In this document: piece after piece, positions 32,113 through 43,400 of the stretch
How the letters are laid out: every line of letters begins with the position of its first letter
Numbering within the stretch: the stretch's first letter is position 1
Assembly: GCA_043228905.1 (NCBI GenBank)
Contig: JBHGNT010000006.1
Coordinates: forward strand, 19,406,001 to 19,470,000
DNA from: Azolla caroliniana
Taxonomy: Eukaryota; Polypodiophyta
Reading direction: 5' to 3'
Length of the DNA: 64,000 nt
Translations under genes and position numbers: made by a program
The notes under the pieces: generated by a model
What the model was told of the DNA's origin: nothing
What the model saw: the letters and a program-made list of their open reading frames with translations, nothing else
Databases searched by the model: none

Positions 32113-32580
32113 TCCATAGGACAAAAGGACATGAGGTGTGAAATGAATCTAAAGAGACGAGTAGGTAAAAAGGGAATCGGCCGAGAACTCATAGTCGAGG
32201 AAGGAGAATGAAATATATGCAACCTACAATAAAGGTTGTGAATTAGGGGAAGTAGTTGGAGCACAGAGGCTATATAAATCGTGGAAACAACAGAAGGAAA
32301 GAGAGCGAATAGATATATGCATATGTTATAAGGAAGAGTGACTAGTGTACTCAGCTTGTGTTTCCTTGTAATTGATTGTGTTCCGTAATCAATATACATA
32401 CTTATTGGGTCATCTTTATGTTTGTTTCTGTAACCCGTACTGTCTATTCGACTATTCTTAAGTTGTAAGTAGAATACCGGTTGTGGCCGGTTATCGTGTA
32501 ACTGATTGTCCTATTCGGACCTATCGTACCCTCCTACATAACCACGATTCCTTGACTTGATTACTCGGGGAGGGGAGTAA
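32113..32580. other. Non-coding, LTR-like DNA
   Basis: Plus-strand TATA-like TATATAAA lies near 32271 and an inverted repeat (CTTGATTACTC ... GAGTAATCAAG) at about 32556-32586. No coding content is recognised. Confidence 0.35.
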
Positions 32581-32781
32581 TCAAGGTGTATCCCCGAGAA
32601 GGAGATAACAATTTTCATTGATTATTTTTCTCAGAATTATCTGTAGTCGGGTCTCTGATCGCATGCGTGGTCTTTTGTTGCCCACAGGTCTCTCCGAACT
32701 AGACGACATCCATTCCTCTTTTTCTCTACCTATAGCAGATGTAACCGGGCGTGCCAAATTATTGTGTTGATCTGCCGACAA
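32581..32781 (-). pseudogene. Gypsy leader and Gag start (element C)
   Basis: Minus strand: a degenerate Gypsy-type primer site (AATTTGGCACGCCCGGTT, 32743-32760) resembles the common plant TTGGCGCGCCCGG pattern. The open frame across it reads NNLARPVTSAIGREKEEWMS, plausible as a Gypsy leader read-through or Gag start. The repeat at 32765-32862 would be the adjacent LTR end. Confidence 0.4.
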
Positions 32782-32862
32782 TCAACTACTATATCCAACA
32801 AACACAATAGGTCGAACATTCGACTCCGAACCTTCGGTCAAGAAGATTGTGGTAGGAAATCG
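32765..32862 (-). repeat. Leader/LTR-end repeat, copy 2
   Basis: Matches 29690-29790. The minus-strand sequence runs through TGTTGGATATAG into GATTGTCGGCAGATCAACA before the primer site. Confidence 0.55.
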
Positions 32863-34747
32863 GTCAAGAAGATTCAAACACAAGACGATTCGAACAAATA
32901 AATCCAACCAACTTAGACAAGCCGACTCGGATGACATACAATCCGGACAACTAGCAAAATCAAGCTAGATTCTGACTTCACCTCTGCAATTTCGGTTGAA
33001 TGCCAACAAAATTGTATGTATACTTGTAACTTAAGATTAGACTTGTAATCTAGGCTTATGGGGGAGATAACCCCAAAAATCAGTTGTATACACAAGAAAG
33101 AGTAGCCCTTTTACAGGGAGTTTGTTGGCATAAAAGGCTGATTCCTTGCACTTTGTATCCTAGTGTGAATATGTCTCATATCTAGGGCATGAGTATATAA
33201 GCTCAACACTAACATTGTAACGATGATCTTCTTGAGTCTTGGAGAGAAAGAGTTATAGAGAAAAAGAGGGAATAAGAACTTCCATTGAAGCTTGAATCTA
33301 AGTCTTTACTATATTGTTTCTTCTTCTTGTCACGTATCTGTGTTGTTTGTTGTTCATGTCACTACAGGTCCTCATACATTCTTCCGCATTCTTTACATCA
33401 GTCGATTAGCCACATCTCGCAAGGAAGTTTCCTCTCCTTGCTCAATGCATGTTTGTGGTACAACAACATCATGATTAGAGTCAACCCTATCACCTACAAT
33501 ACATGGCTTATCAACATCCTTGTTTTTTTATTCTTGTAGGGAAGCATTTCTATGTGTGGTATCATTAATCGTAGGGATCAATTCAAAATCAATTAGACCA
33601 CCATCAATGGGGGTGTTTAGGCACATAGAAGGGCTATGATGAAAGGAAATGTGGCTATTGGTTGCAAACTCGTGCCATTGAAATTTAAAGATCTCGCTCC
33701 ACCCTCTCTATTTTGTTTGCATGTCCCCCTAATTTCACACACCCTATATAATAGGGTTAATCATTGAAAAAAACTATTTGTTGTAGCTGATTTTGGTTGT
33801 TTTCAAGAAATTGTTGTAATTTGAGGGATCTATTTACACTTCATGAAAAAATGTGGTTTCCTTGTCATTTGTATTTGGTTGAGGATTTTACGGATTTTTG
33901 GAGTGAAAATCCAAATATTGAGGAAAAATCTATGCATAGATTTCCTTAGTTATGTGGGAGGTGGAAATCAGAACCAAATTATGAGTAATGTAATAACCAT
34001 CATTAAACCCTCTAGGAGGGATTAAAAACCACAGAGCTAACTCTATAAACATTTTATCAATGGATAAAAAAAGTACCGAAAAGTCGTACTCAAGATAGAG
34101 TACAACGTTATGCAAAGAGGAGAGAGTAAAATATCCTCCAATACATAAGGCCAACATGGTGAAATGACAACCAAAAAATCAATGCAGTAAGTGATGGAGA
34201 TGGTGGATGTCCAAGATGTCAATTGTCAACACTTAATTGTTGTACAACAAGGTTTTGATAAAGGAAGCAAATAAGTGAAATTGAGCTCTTAAGATTCAAC
34301 TATGCACACACAAAAATCAGCTCATCCCACCCCCCCCCCCCCTGTAACACCACCGAAATTTCGCGATAAGGGTGGATCGCCGATTGGATTCGAACTCGCG
34401 TGTCTACGTTTTTTGACTAAGGGAAAATATAATTAAGGGAGAGAACTTGGATATGTTGAACCCCGCCCAACCACTCTCTATCCAACTTATATACAAGATC
34501 CTCCTTTTCTCTCATAAGTTTTCCCATATAGTACATAAGTACCTTACATCCGTCATAATGGTATTTAATAGAAGTCATTAGGGAGATTCCCTTCTTCCAC
34601 ATAGGTAGTTGACTTCATTTAAAGATTATTCAAATGCCTAGGGAGATTCCCTTTCCCCACTTAGGTACTTGAGTACTATGGTATTAAATGCACTAGATGT
34701 CACATTCCCCATGTGCACCTTACCTTGGGAATGGTACATGTACCATA

Positions 34748-34865
34748 AGCCCCATGCTCACACCTTGAGTCATGAGTGTCTTCTCCATCCATCGAGAAGA
34801 CTTAGAAGCCCATGACTCTTACCTCGAGTCATGGGCGCCTTCTCTATCCGTCGAGAAAGGCCCTC
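34748..34865. repeat. 59-bp tandem duplication
   Basis: Two adjacent units share ACCT[TC]GAGTCATG, CTTCTC[CT]AT and TCGAGAA with an offset of 59 bp. Confidence 0.7.
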
Positions 34866-36080
34866 ACCTCAATCCGTCGAGGTGGGGTGTTGTGGTTCCA
34901 ATCATGGAACCCCTCAACACATCAGATGTGTTACACCCCCCACCCCCCCTCTTTCTCAATTTTAAAAAATGGGTAAATGTATGCAACTTGTAAGCATGTA
35001 TATTTGTGATTTTGTTCACAGTATATTTAAAAAATAACAAAAGAGCATCCATGGTCCATTCACACACACATAAAGTGTGAGGCCAAAAACACTAACACTT
35101 GGTACCATGCCAATATAATTGTTGAGTTGTGAAATGTATGATAGGTACTTAAACCTCCCCCCGACCTAATGAGTGCAACTCCTCAGTGCAGTTTCCTAGA
35201 TGTGGTCTACAGAGTCAAGGAAGGTTGGAGAGGTGGATGGTGTTGGAGGCGGGGATGAAGTGGAAGATGTGGAAGTCGTGGACAAAGGGGAGGGAAACTT
35301 GGTTCAAAAGAGGGAGAATTATATGTAGGGAAGAGGGGGAGGTGATGAGGATGTGGTTGGGGTGGAGATGGGATTGATGTAAGTAGGGTGGTGTAGGACA
35401 ATGTGTGAACAAGTTGATAGGCGGGAAGTGGGTGTGTTGTCGTGCGGTAGCATGTGCAAAGGGAGTAAAAGACCGAAATGTCAAGTTTCATAATAGATTA
35501 GGTTGAACTGACCACCAAGGGAAAATGTGAAGTTGAAGACAACATAAGTGAAGATAGATTTTCTAGATCGCTTATTGAACCTACATCTATTTCCAAATTA
35601 CTTGTCTTGGGTTTTTGCAAGTATTTCTTGGTCCCACTTTAAAACCTTGACAAAATGCCTAAGATAAATCATGGTAAAACTCAATTCCACCCATCCTCGA
35701 TAATCTTGACCATCATGGCGTGCTCGAGAAAGAATTGGTGAATGCAAATGCATTACCATCAAGTTATCGATGAAGTTTGTGTGACAATGAAGTAATTATA
35801 CAACCCACTAAAATACAGAAGTCAATGGACACTAACAAAAATTGGATTGTTGCAATTATATTGAAATTTGAATTTGCAACAATAATGAAAAAGACGTAAT
35901 CTATGTAAAAAAATAAGAATTAATTGCAAAAATGTAACTATTGTCAAGGCTGAGGTTTCACCAACAAATCATAGTACACCTCATAAAGGCATGCAGAAAA
36001 GCTAAAACAATCCATGAACAAAACCAATTAGCATATGATGAGAATAACTATAGAATGTAGCTATTGCTCTCAGCCATGTA

Positions 36081-36356
36081 TGTACACAAGAGAAGGTACA
36101 ATAAATGTTAGAAGAGGAGGCATTACAAGTTGTACCTATTGATTGAGCTGGCTTTTCATGTAATCCACATAAATGTTTCATATTTGTGCATGACATAAAA
36201 TCATGCAAATAAGATTTGTGCTATGTACACAAGAGAAGGTACAATAAATGTTAGAAGAGGAGGCATTGCAATCCGTAACTATGGATTGAGCTGGCTTTTC
36301 ATGTAATCCACATAAATGTTTCATATTTGTGCAAGACATAAAAACATGCAAATAAG
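36081..36356. repeat. 143-bp tandem duplication
   Basis: Units start TGTACACAAGAGAAGG at 36081 and 36224 and are almost identical through TTTCATATTTGTGCA and CATGCAAATAAG. Confidence 0.9.
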
Positions 36357-37321
36357 CCATACAACACGTTAGCGAAGGCTACTTGGAATACGAGAAGCCC
36401 AAATCTCGGACCGTTTGGATATCACAAGAGAACAAGGCTTGGAATCAGAACATATTCAAATACGCATAAGAAGAAGCTCTTAACTTGGGACTGTAGTCTG
36501 TGAACGGACAATATATATATATAAAACAACAAGGGAGGTAGCTAGTCGCGAGACCTGATGGACGAGAGATGGGAGAAGAGAAAAAGGTAGTGTTATGGTA
36601 TAAACGTGTGGTGACAAAAGGTGGGAACTTGCTTGCGTTGCAGTCACCACTGAAGAAGAAGAAGACGAAGAAGAAGGCGGCACACTTAACAAACGGCAAC
36701 GGTTTGGTTTGAACCGAACCGAACCGCGGCTTAACGCTTAAAACGGTTCAGTTCAGTTTCAACAGTTAAAAACCGTGGTTTAAATGGTTTAACAATTTTT
36801 TATTATTTATTTTATTATTTGTTTTTTAAATTCAAAAACAAAAAAAAAAAAAAAAAAAATCTTTTCATTTTCATGCCTTATTCTCACATTTTGGGAAAAT
36901 TTTTAAAATTTTTAAAATTTGACCCGAGCTGAAAACCGAAACCGAACCACGAAATCGCGATTTTACCAGTTTAATGGCTTAATCACGGTTTCAACATCTC
37001 TAAACGGTTTGGTTTGGACCCTCTCGAACCGAACCGAACCGAACCGTTGCCGATTGTTAGGCACACTAACGGAAGAAAGAGGTGTTGGGGCTTTGGGACT
37101 CTTTTTTTTTCGGATGTGATCAAAAGAAAACCACCCCCAAAAAAAACGAGTCCCTTTGCCCAAGAGATTAAAAAAATAAATAAAAATAAATACCGACACA
37201 GATTTTGTATAGAACAAGAAAAGCAAAAAGCAGGAGCAAAAAGCAAAACGCAAAAGAAAGGGAGAAAAGCAAAACACGGAAAAAACATTAAAATTAAAGC
37301 ACTAACACATCATGATATGCT

Positions 37322-37350
37322 TCCTCTCTCTCTCTCTCTCTCTCTCTCAT
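37322..37350. repeat. (CT)n microsatellite in the 5' leader of the CNNM gene
   Basis: Pure CT run about 110 bp upstream of the predicted start codon. CT-rich leaders are common in plant 5' UTRs. Confidence 0.85.
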
Positions 37351-37458
37351 TCATAGTCTGTGGCATCTTCTTCTTTCTCTCCTTCTTCCTTCTTCCTTGG
37401 ACGCTTCCTGCAGAATATCCATCCGCCTCGCCGCTCCCCGAGCTCTCTGCAATCTGCC

Positions 37459-37487
37459 ATGAACCTCACCACGCCTTTCAATTTCGT
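37459..37487 (+). CDS. CNNM gene exon 1 (start codon)
   Basis: ATG AAC CTC opens nine codons plus two bases before the donor GTAAGC. The split codon (GT + A, Val) joins exactly in frame with the acceptor at 38927. The first residues, MNLTTPFNFV, are short compared with some plant relatives that start MHxINA. A start inside exon 2 is the main alternative, but the phase match favours this one. Confidence 0.75.
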
Positions 37488-40400
37488 GTAAGCGATTCCC
37501 CCCCCCCCCCTTCTTGCCTTTAAAAGTTTTTTCCTGAGCATGGCCATCCATCAAAGCTTTCCGACGGCGTTAATCCTGTCAAAGCTTCCCCTTCCCATCC
37601 CTTTTAATTTCGTGCTTCAATCTTTAAAAAATACTGAGCTGATTCATGTTCTTTTATTATCTAATTCCATGAAGCCAATTTGGGTCGCTTTATTGCTTTT
37701 AATCTTGATCATGTTCAACTGAGTTCGTATTTAATTTCATGCTTCAATCTCTAAAAGCATTTATAATGAATGCCAGGGAACTAATTCGTGTATTTGTATG
37801 CACAAAATTATATTCGAGGTTTTTGATTCACATGTTAATCTGTTAAAATGGCCTATTGTAAATGAATAATCCACATCTTAATCTGTATAAATTTCCCATT
37901 TCTACTGAATCTTTGTTGTTTAAGAGCTTTGTTCTGTACAAGTTTCCTTATGAGATGTGTATTCCATGTTTTACTGGTAGAAAGTTTCCCTTTCCAATGC
38001 AGGTTGAATTAAGCTTCTCGATTAAAATTTATGCGCTATATTTTCCATTTCTAACAACTCTGGGTTTAAATATTCATGTTTTAATTTCTAATATGATGCT
38101 GTTTGGTTTCATGCGTTACACTTTCTACCTTTCCAATGCAGGTTGAATTAAGCTTCTCCATTACAAATTATGTGCTATATTTTCCGTTTTTAATAACTCT
38201 GGGTTTAAATATTCATGTTTTAATTTCTAATATGATGCTGTGTGGCTGTAAAATTCTGATTCAAAATAATTTCCTTTTTCTAATGAATATGATCTGTTGG
38301 CATGCAAAATTTTCCATTCCTATGAGCTGTTCAATTCAGATGTTCTTCTGTAAAATCTTCATTTTTCTACAGATTATTTGCGTTGTTTTATAAATCTGAG
38401 CTGTATTAACTGATGTGTCAATCTGTGATCGTCAATTAATGTGTTGATTGACAAATTATGAGCTGTTTAATTGACATGTTGATCCCTAGAAAATTCTCAT
38501 TTCTAATGAATCTGAGTTGTTAAATTTGTTTAGTTCTTATTCCCATTTCCAATCAATCTTCAATGTTTAAGTCATGTGCTAATGTGTAAAAGTTTCATTT
38601 CTAATCAAACTAAACTATTTACTTTCAGATGTAGTGAATCTGTGAAAATTTCCATTCTAATGGATGTGAGTTGTTTAATAATGTGTTTATCTGTATATTT
38701 TTAAATTTTTAATGAATCTGAGCTGTTTAATTAATGTGCTAATGTGTAAACTCTTGCATTTCTAGAGAATCTGATTTGGAGGTGTAAATGTGTCCATCTC
38801 TAATCAATTTGAGTGGTTGAATTTCATGGTGCAATCAATCTCCATTTCTAATAAATCAAAGTGCTTTAATTCCTTGACATGTTAGTATGAAAACTTTAAT
38901 GGAATCTGAGCTTCCTCTGGTTTGCAGAGAACCTGCAGCCTCATGGGGAACCTTCATAGATGGATGCGTCTCAATCATTTTGGTCTTGTTTGGTGGCACA
39001 ATGTCTGGCCTTACCCTTGGACTCATGTCTCTAGATCTTGTTGAAATGGAGGTTCTTCAAAGAAGTGGCACACCCGAAGAACAGAAGCAAGCAGGTGTGT
39101 GTACCGTCTTTCGAAATAAGTATTTGTGGAAAAGATTCAAATATACTGCTGATATAAGGGATAATATCGAAAGTACCCCTCGTAGTTTGAGAAATATACC
39201 ACAACATACCCTGGGTCAACTTCTCGCTCAACATTAATTTTCGCCTCCCTGCATCTGTTCAGAGGATAGATCCTGATCTCACTCCTGGTTTCATAGTGAC
39301 CACGAAGAAATTTTCAATCATCCACCACCTTCGACGATATTGATCAGAATAGAAAGAAGAGATAGGGGCTTTATATTAATCTATTTTTAGATGAAACTTT
39401 AACACTTATTAGAAAGATTGTAATTAATGAGGATTGCAAGTATCTGGTGGTTTCTCACCATACACCAGGGGGAGGTTGATGATGTTTTCGGTCCTTCACC
39501 TGTTCATGTCCTCATGTCCAAAAAACTCTAACTATATATAATTTGAAAATTCCCCACAAATTACAATATGACCATGTTTTTGGTCTATGAAAAATACTTT
39601 AAACTGGAAACATTAAACTTTGAAGGATTGTTAAAATTAAAGAATATGACATTATTTCCCTTAACACAATCCTCATGTATTTTTGAAATATCCAATTAGG
39701 AACTTGATTTCTTAGTTTAACTTCTTTAAAAAGATCATGCTCATATCTGCATACGATAGGAATATCAATTTATAGGGAAGTTAATATACCCGTTGTATGA
39801 AGGATAATGTTGAAAGTATTCCTCGTAATTTGGGAAACATATCACAATACACCCTGCTTGAAACGACGACTAATAGCAACATTGACCAATGTTAGTAAAC
39901 TATGCATTGATTATTAAAAACCAGCACTAATATTTTGATAATCTATTTGCACAAGAATTATGTTCATTAATAGTTAATAAATAACATTATCCCTTAGCAT
40001 AATGAACAGGGAAAATATTTTTGGCCTTTTACTAAACTTTCTCATATGTTCTGCTTGTTAAATCTTTTTTTTTTTTGATATTTTACTCCATTTTGTGGAG
40101 ATCAAGTTGATATCTATGGTGGATCTATTTAGATTAGGACACCCATCATTAACGAGGCTGACTAATTAGTATCCAGCAAGAAAAACTAGAGAAAAGAAGA
40201 TACATATCTATGTAGAACGTATATATTTCATCGTTTCTCTTTTCCCTTTTATTGTGTGTATAGAAGAAGAAAGAAACAAAAAAGAAAGAAGAGACATGAT
40301 AAAATGTATATGCTATGCACATATGTATAACATATACATTTTATCATGTCTCGCCTTTCCTTTTATTGTGTGTATGTCATCACCATCAGTATCAATATCT

Positions 40401-43400
40401 CTCCTTCATCTTAAAGACTAAGTGTATGTTACAGTGTATTCTCTACATTTAAGAATCAAGACCATGAACAATGTTTAATAACAATCTTTCTTTATAGCTG
40501 CCATTTTCCCTGTGGTGAAAAAGCAACATCAGCTATTGGTAACACTTCTACTATGCAATGCACTTGCAATGGAGGTCAAATTTCATCCCCACACCTGGAA
40601 TTTGCAGTTTATAAGAACACTGTTTCTTGTGGTGTAATGATGGAGTCCTTTTTCAGGCACTTCCTATATTTTTGGATAATATATTCAACGAAGTGGTTGC
40701 AGTCATTCTGTCTGTTACGTTCGTTTTGATATTTGGTGAGGTATTATATCCAAACTTAATCTTATTGATGTTACCATTTCAATTAATGTTCCTTTTGGCA
40801 TTTGGTGAGATATTAAAACCTTTACAAATATCCTTTTTCTAGTCATTGTAACATCTCTATAAAGTTTTTGGGTACTCCAAATATCCAGAATATATTTAGA
40901 AATTAATTTGTAAGATGAATTATACTTTTAGTATAATTGAATTGTTTGTTTGGAGTAGAACGGAAACTGCTGCAAGAACTTGTGTGTACTTATTCAGGTG
41001 GATGCATGAGTCATTATATTGTTCATTGGAGGTGTATTTCAATTCAATTATATCAATATTATAATCCATCTTACAAATTATTTAGAATTTATTCAGATTG
41101 GGTTGAAAGAAGATTGCGAGAAATTGTGTGTACTTCTTATTGAGGTGGATACATTAATCAAGCTATTGTTCATTGCAGGTTATACCTCAAGCAATTTGTT
41201 CTAGATATGGACTTGCAATTGGAGCCAATTTGGTTTGGCTGGTTCGGATATTAATGGTGATTTGCTTTCCAGTTGCATATCCAGTGGCCAAAGTAAATCA
41301 CCTATTCTTTTCATCATTAGGAAAAGTTCTTATTTTCTTAAACATATATCATTGATGAATTCAGTTAGGGGAGTATAAATACCAACCTAATTGTTTACTT
41401 TTGTTTCAGTTGTTGGATCTACTACTTGGTCATAGTACTGCTGGTATGTTTCGAAGAGCTCAGCTAAAGGCACTTGTATCCATTCATGGGCAAAAGGTGA
41501 GTCGCGCATCCTTTATATTTCTATGACTATAGAAGCTTGAAGGCTAAAGATTATTTATGATCTTTTGAGGTAGGAAGGCAAAGGAGGTGAGCTTACACAT
41601 GATGAAACTACAATCATTAATGGCGCACTCGATCTAACCTTGAAGGTATTGAAACTTTTCCAACAGCCTTTATAGCAAGTAAGGAAAGATCAGATTTATG
41701 TTTTTCTATGCAGAAAGCAGAAGAAGCGATGACTCCCATCGAGTCAACATTTTCGTTGGATATTGAATCAAAATTAGATTGGTGTGTTCTTGCTTCCTTT
41801 CTAGATTATTTCAAGATCTAAAAGAATGAGGGCATTTCAATATGAGATTTGGGGCAATGCTATGAAACATATATAATCTTGAGTAAAGTGTGCATGGTGT
41901 TTGAATAAGTGAACAAAGTGTTAGTGAGCAGCGGTATGTTGCCAACTATTGAGAAAACAACACAATTCTCGACACAGTCTTGACCTGGAATGTTCCGTGA
42001 CAGATGCAACCCAAACATATATAAATAGAGTGAAAGAGGTAACACAATGACTACAAGTACTTGCACATAGTTATGACACCAGCTTACTCGTAAATGCTCC
42101 TACATTCCCATTAAGCTTCCTGCTTATAAAGAAGATATTGAGGAGTTGAGTTAGTCTTAATGGCCACATGCAGAGCTATTGTGTGGAGTACAATGTGTTA
42201 GTTTGTCAACGTTTGTGCAGTAGTGTAGGTGCTCATGGGTAATGGGGTTCAGACGAATTAGTGAAGGATCAGAGCCTGAGGTCGAAAGCATGGGTTAGGC
42301 TTTTGCAAAGTTGCGGACAAGCTCCATCCATGGACTATGTAAGCCGCCTATTTATCGATTCACCCTGTAACCAATCAATATAGATTGGGCAGCAAATCGT
42401 CCCAGCACTATAAGACCCAAAGTTCATAAAAGAGGCATAAAAAACTAGCCTTCCTACTCTCACAAGGAGCCCACCTGAACCTGGATGCTTGACACAATTC
42501 AAACCTCACAATTCAAGGTGCTAATATCAGGGTTGGAGCCGTCATGAAGAACTTCCTTGATATCATGGGTTGGGGTTGAAGTGATGATAGTGATTACATC
42601 AAGATGTCACTAGCATCTCGGACATCACGAACAATGATCTCCATGATTTGGCTGTGTTATCGCACGTGTCTGGTATCATGTGCCTACTGTCTTTGTTGTT
42701 GTGAATGTTCCTCTACTAGCTCAATGGTTACACCTTAATGCATTGTTGTGAGAGGTGTTGTCCTTTGAAAGTGATGATGTGTGATTTTCTCTATAAATAT
42801 GCAATGGGGAATCTATGCACTGTATGAATCTGTGTCAGGAAAAGTGCTGTCTCCCAATATTTTGTCAGAGGCTGTGCCTAGCACAATTATAGTAAAACAA
42901 GGATGCCCACTATCACCCACTCTCTTTGGTCTCTATATAGATGAGATATCACATTACATCGAAAAATTTGGCGGTTCGGGAACATGCCTAGCAGGTATAG
43001 CCATACAACTATTACTATATACTGATGATATTGTACTGAACTCAATAGAGACAGGGAGAAGTTGTTGAAGGAGAATGAACAGCCACACAAGCTCATAAAA
43101 AAAGAACAGTCACAACTTCCTTTAGTGTTATCACTCCTACGCATGCTACAACTCAATCAAGGGCTACACAACTGGGCTGCTGATCAGGACATTCTAAAGG
43201 GGTTACAATAGATTGGGCAATAGAAATTTGCCGTGCACGTAGGTCTGGCCTCATGGACCACTCTTGTCATCGACAGAAAGAAAGAAAGAAAGATATATTA
43301 ACGTTTTTTAAGAGGTCAAAATGGCCTATAAGACCAAACAAGAGATTACATCTTTGGTGTTGTCTCGTCTTTGAGAACAGCAAATCAAAATAAAATAAAA

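Larger units (their letters stand above)
32863..37320. other. Intergenic DNA upstream of the CNNM gene
   Basis: No gene is recognised. Features seen: a plus-strand TATA-like GTATATAAGC at about 33192 in possible LTR-derived DNA, C-runs near 34328-34342 and 34936-34950, a 59-bp tandem duplication (34748-34865), purine-rich DNA at 35215-35400, a 143-bp tandem duplication (36081-36356), and GAACC-rich DNA with a poly-A run (36700-37045). A promoter for the downstream gene must lie near the right end, but no convincing TATA box stands out. Confidence 0.5.

Noticed and set aside
34385-34400. Possible tRNA B box (GGATTCGAACTC on the plus strand)
   Set aside because: There is no A box at the right distance and no cloverleaf-like pairing around it.
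35207-35491. Overlapping minus-strand frames of 89-94 codons
   Set aside because: They are the complement of purine-rich GGTGG/GGAGG DNA and are rich in P, H and L with no domain.
37014-37523. 169-codon plus-strand frame upstream of and overlapping exon 1
   Set aside because: It contains poly-A, K-rich and CT-repeat segments; the splice-consistent ATG at 37459 in another frame fits the CNNM protein.
38103-38393. 96-codon frame in intron 1
   Set aside because: F/L/I-rich translation of AT-rich intron; it includes the tandem duplication and no domain.
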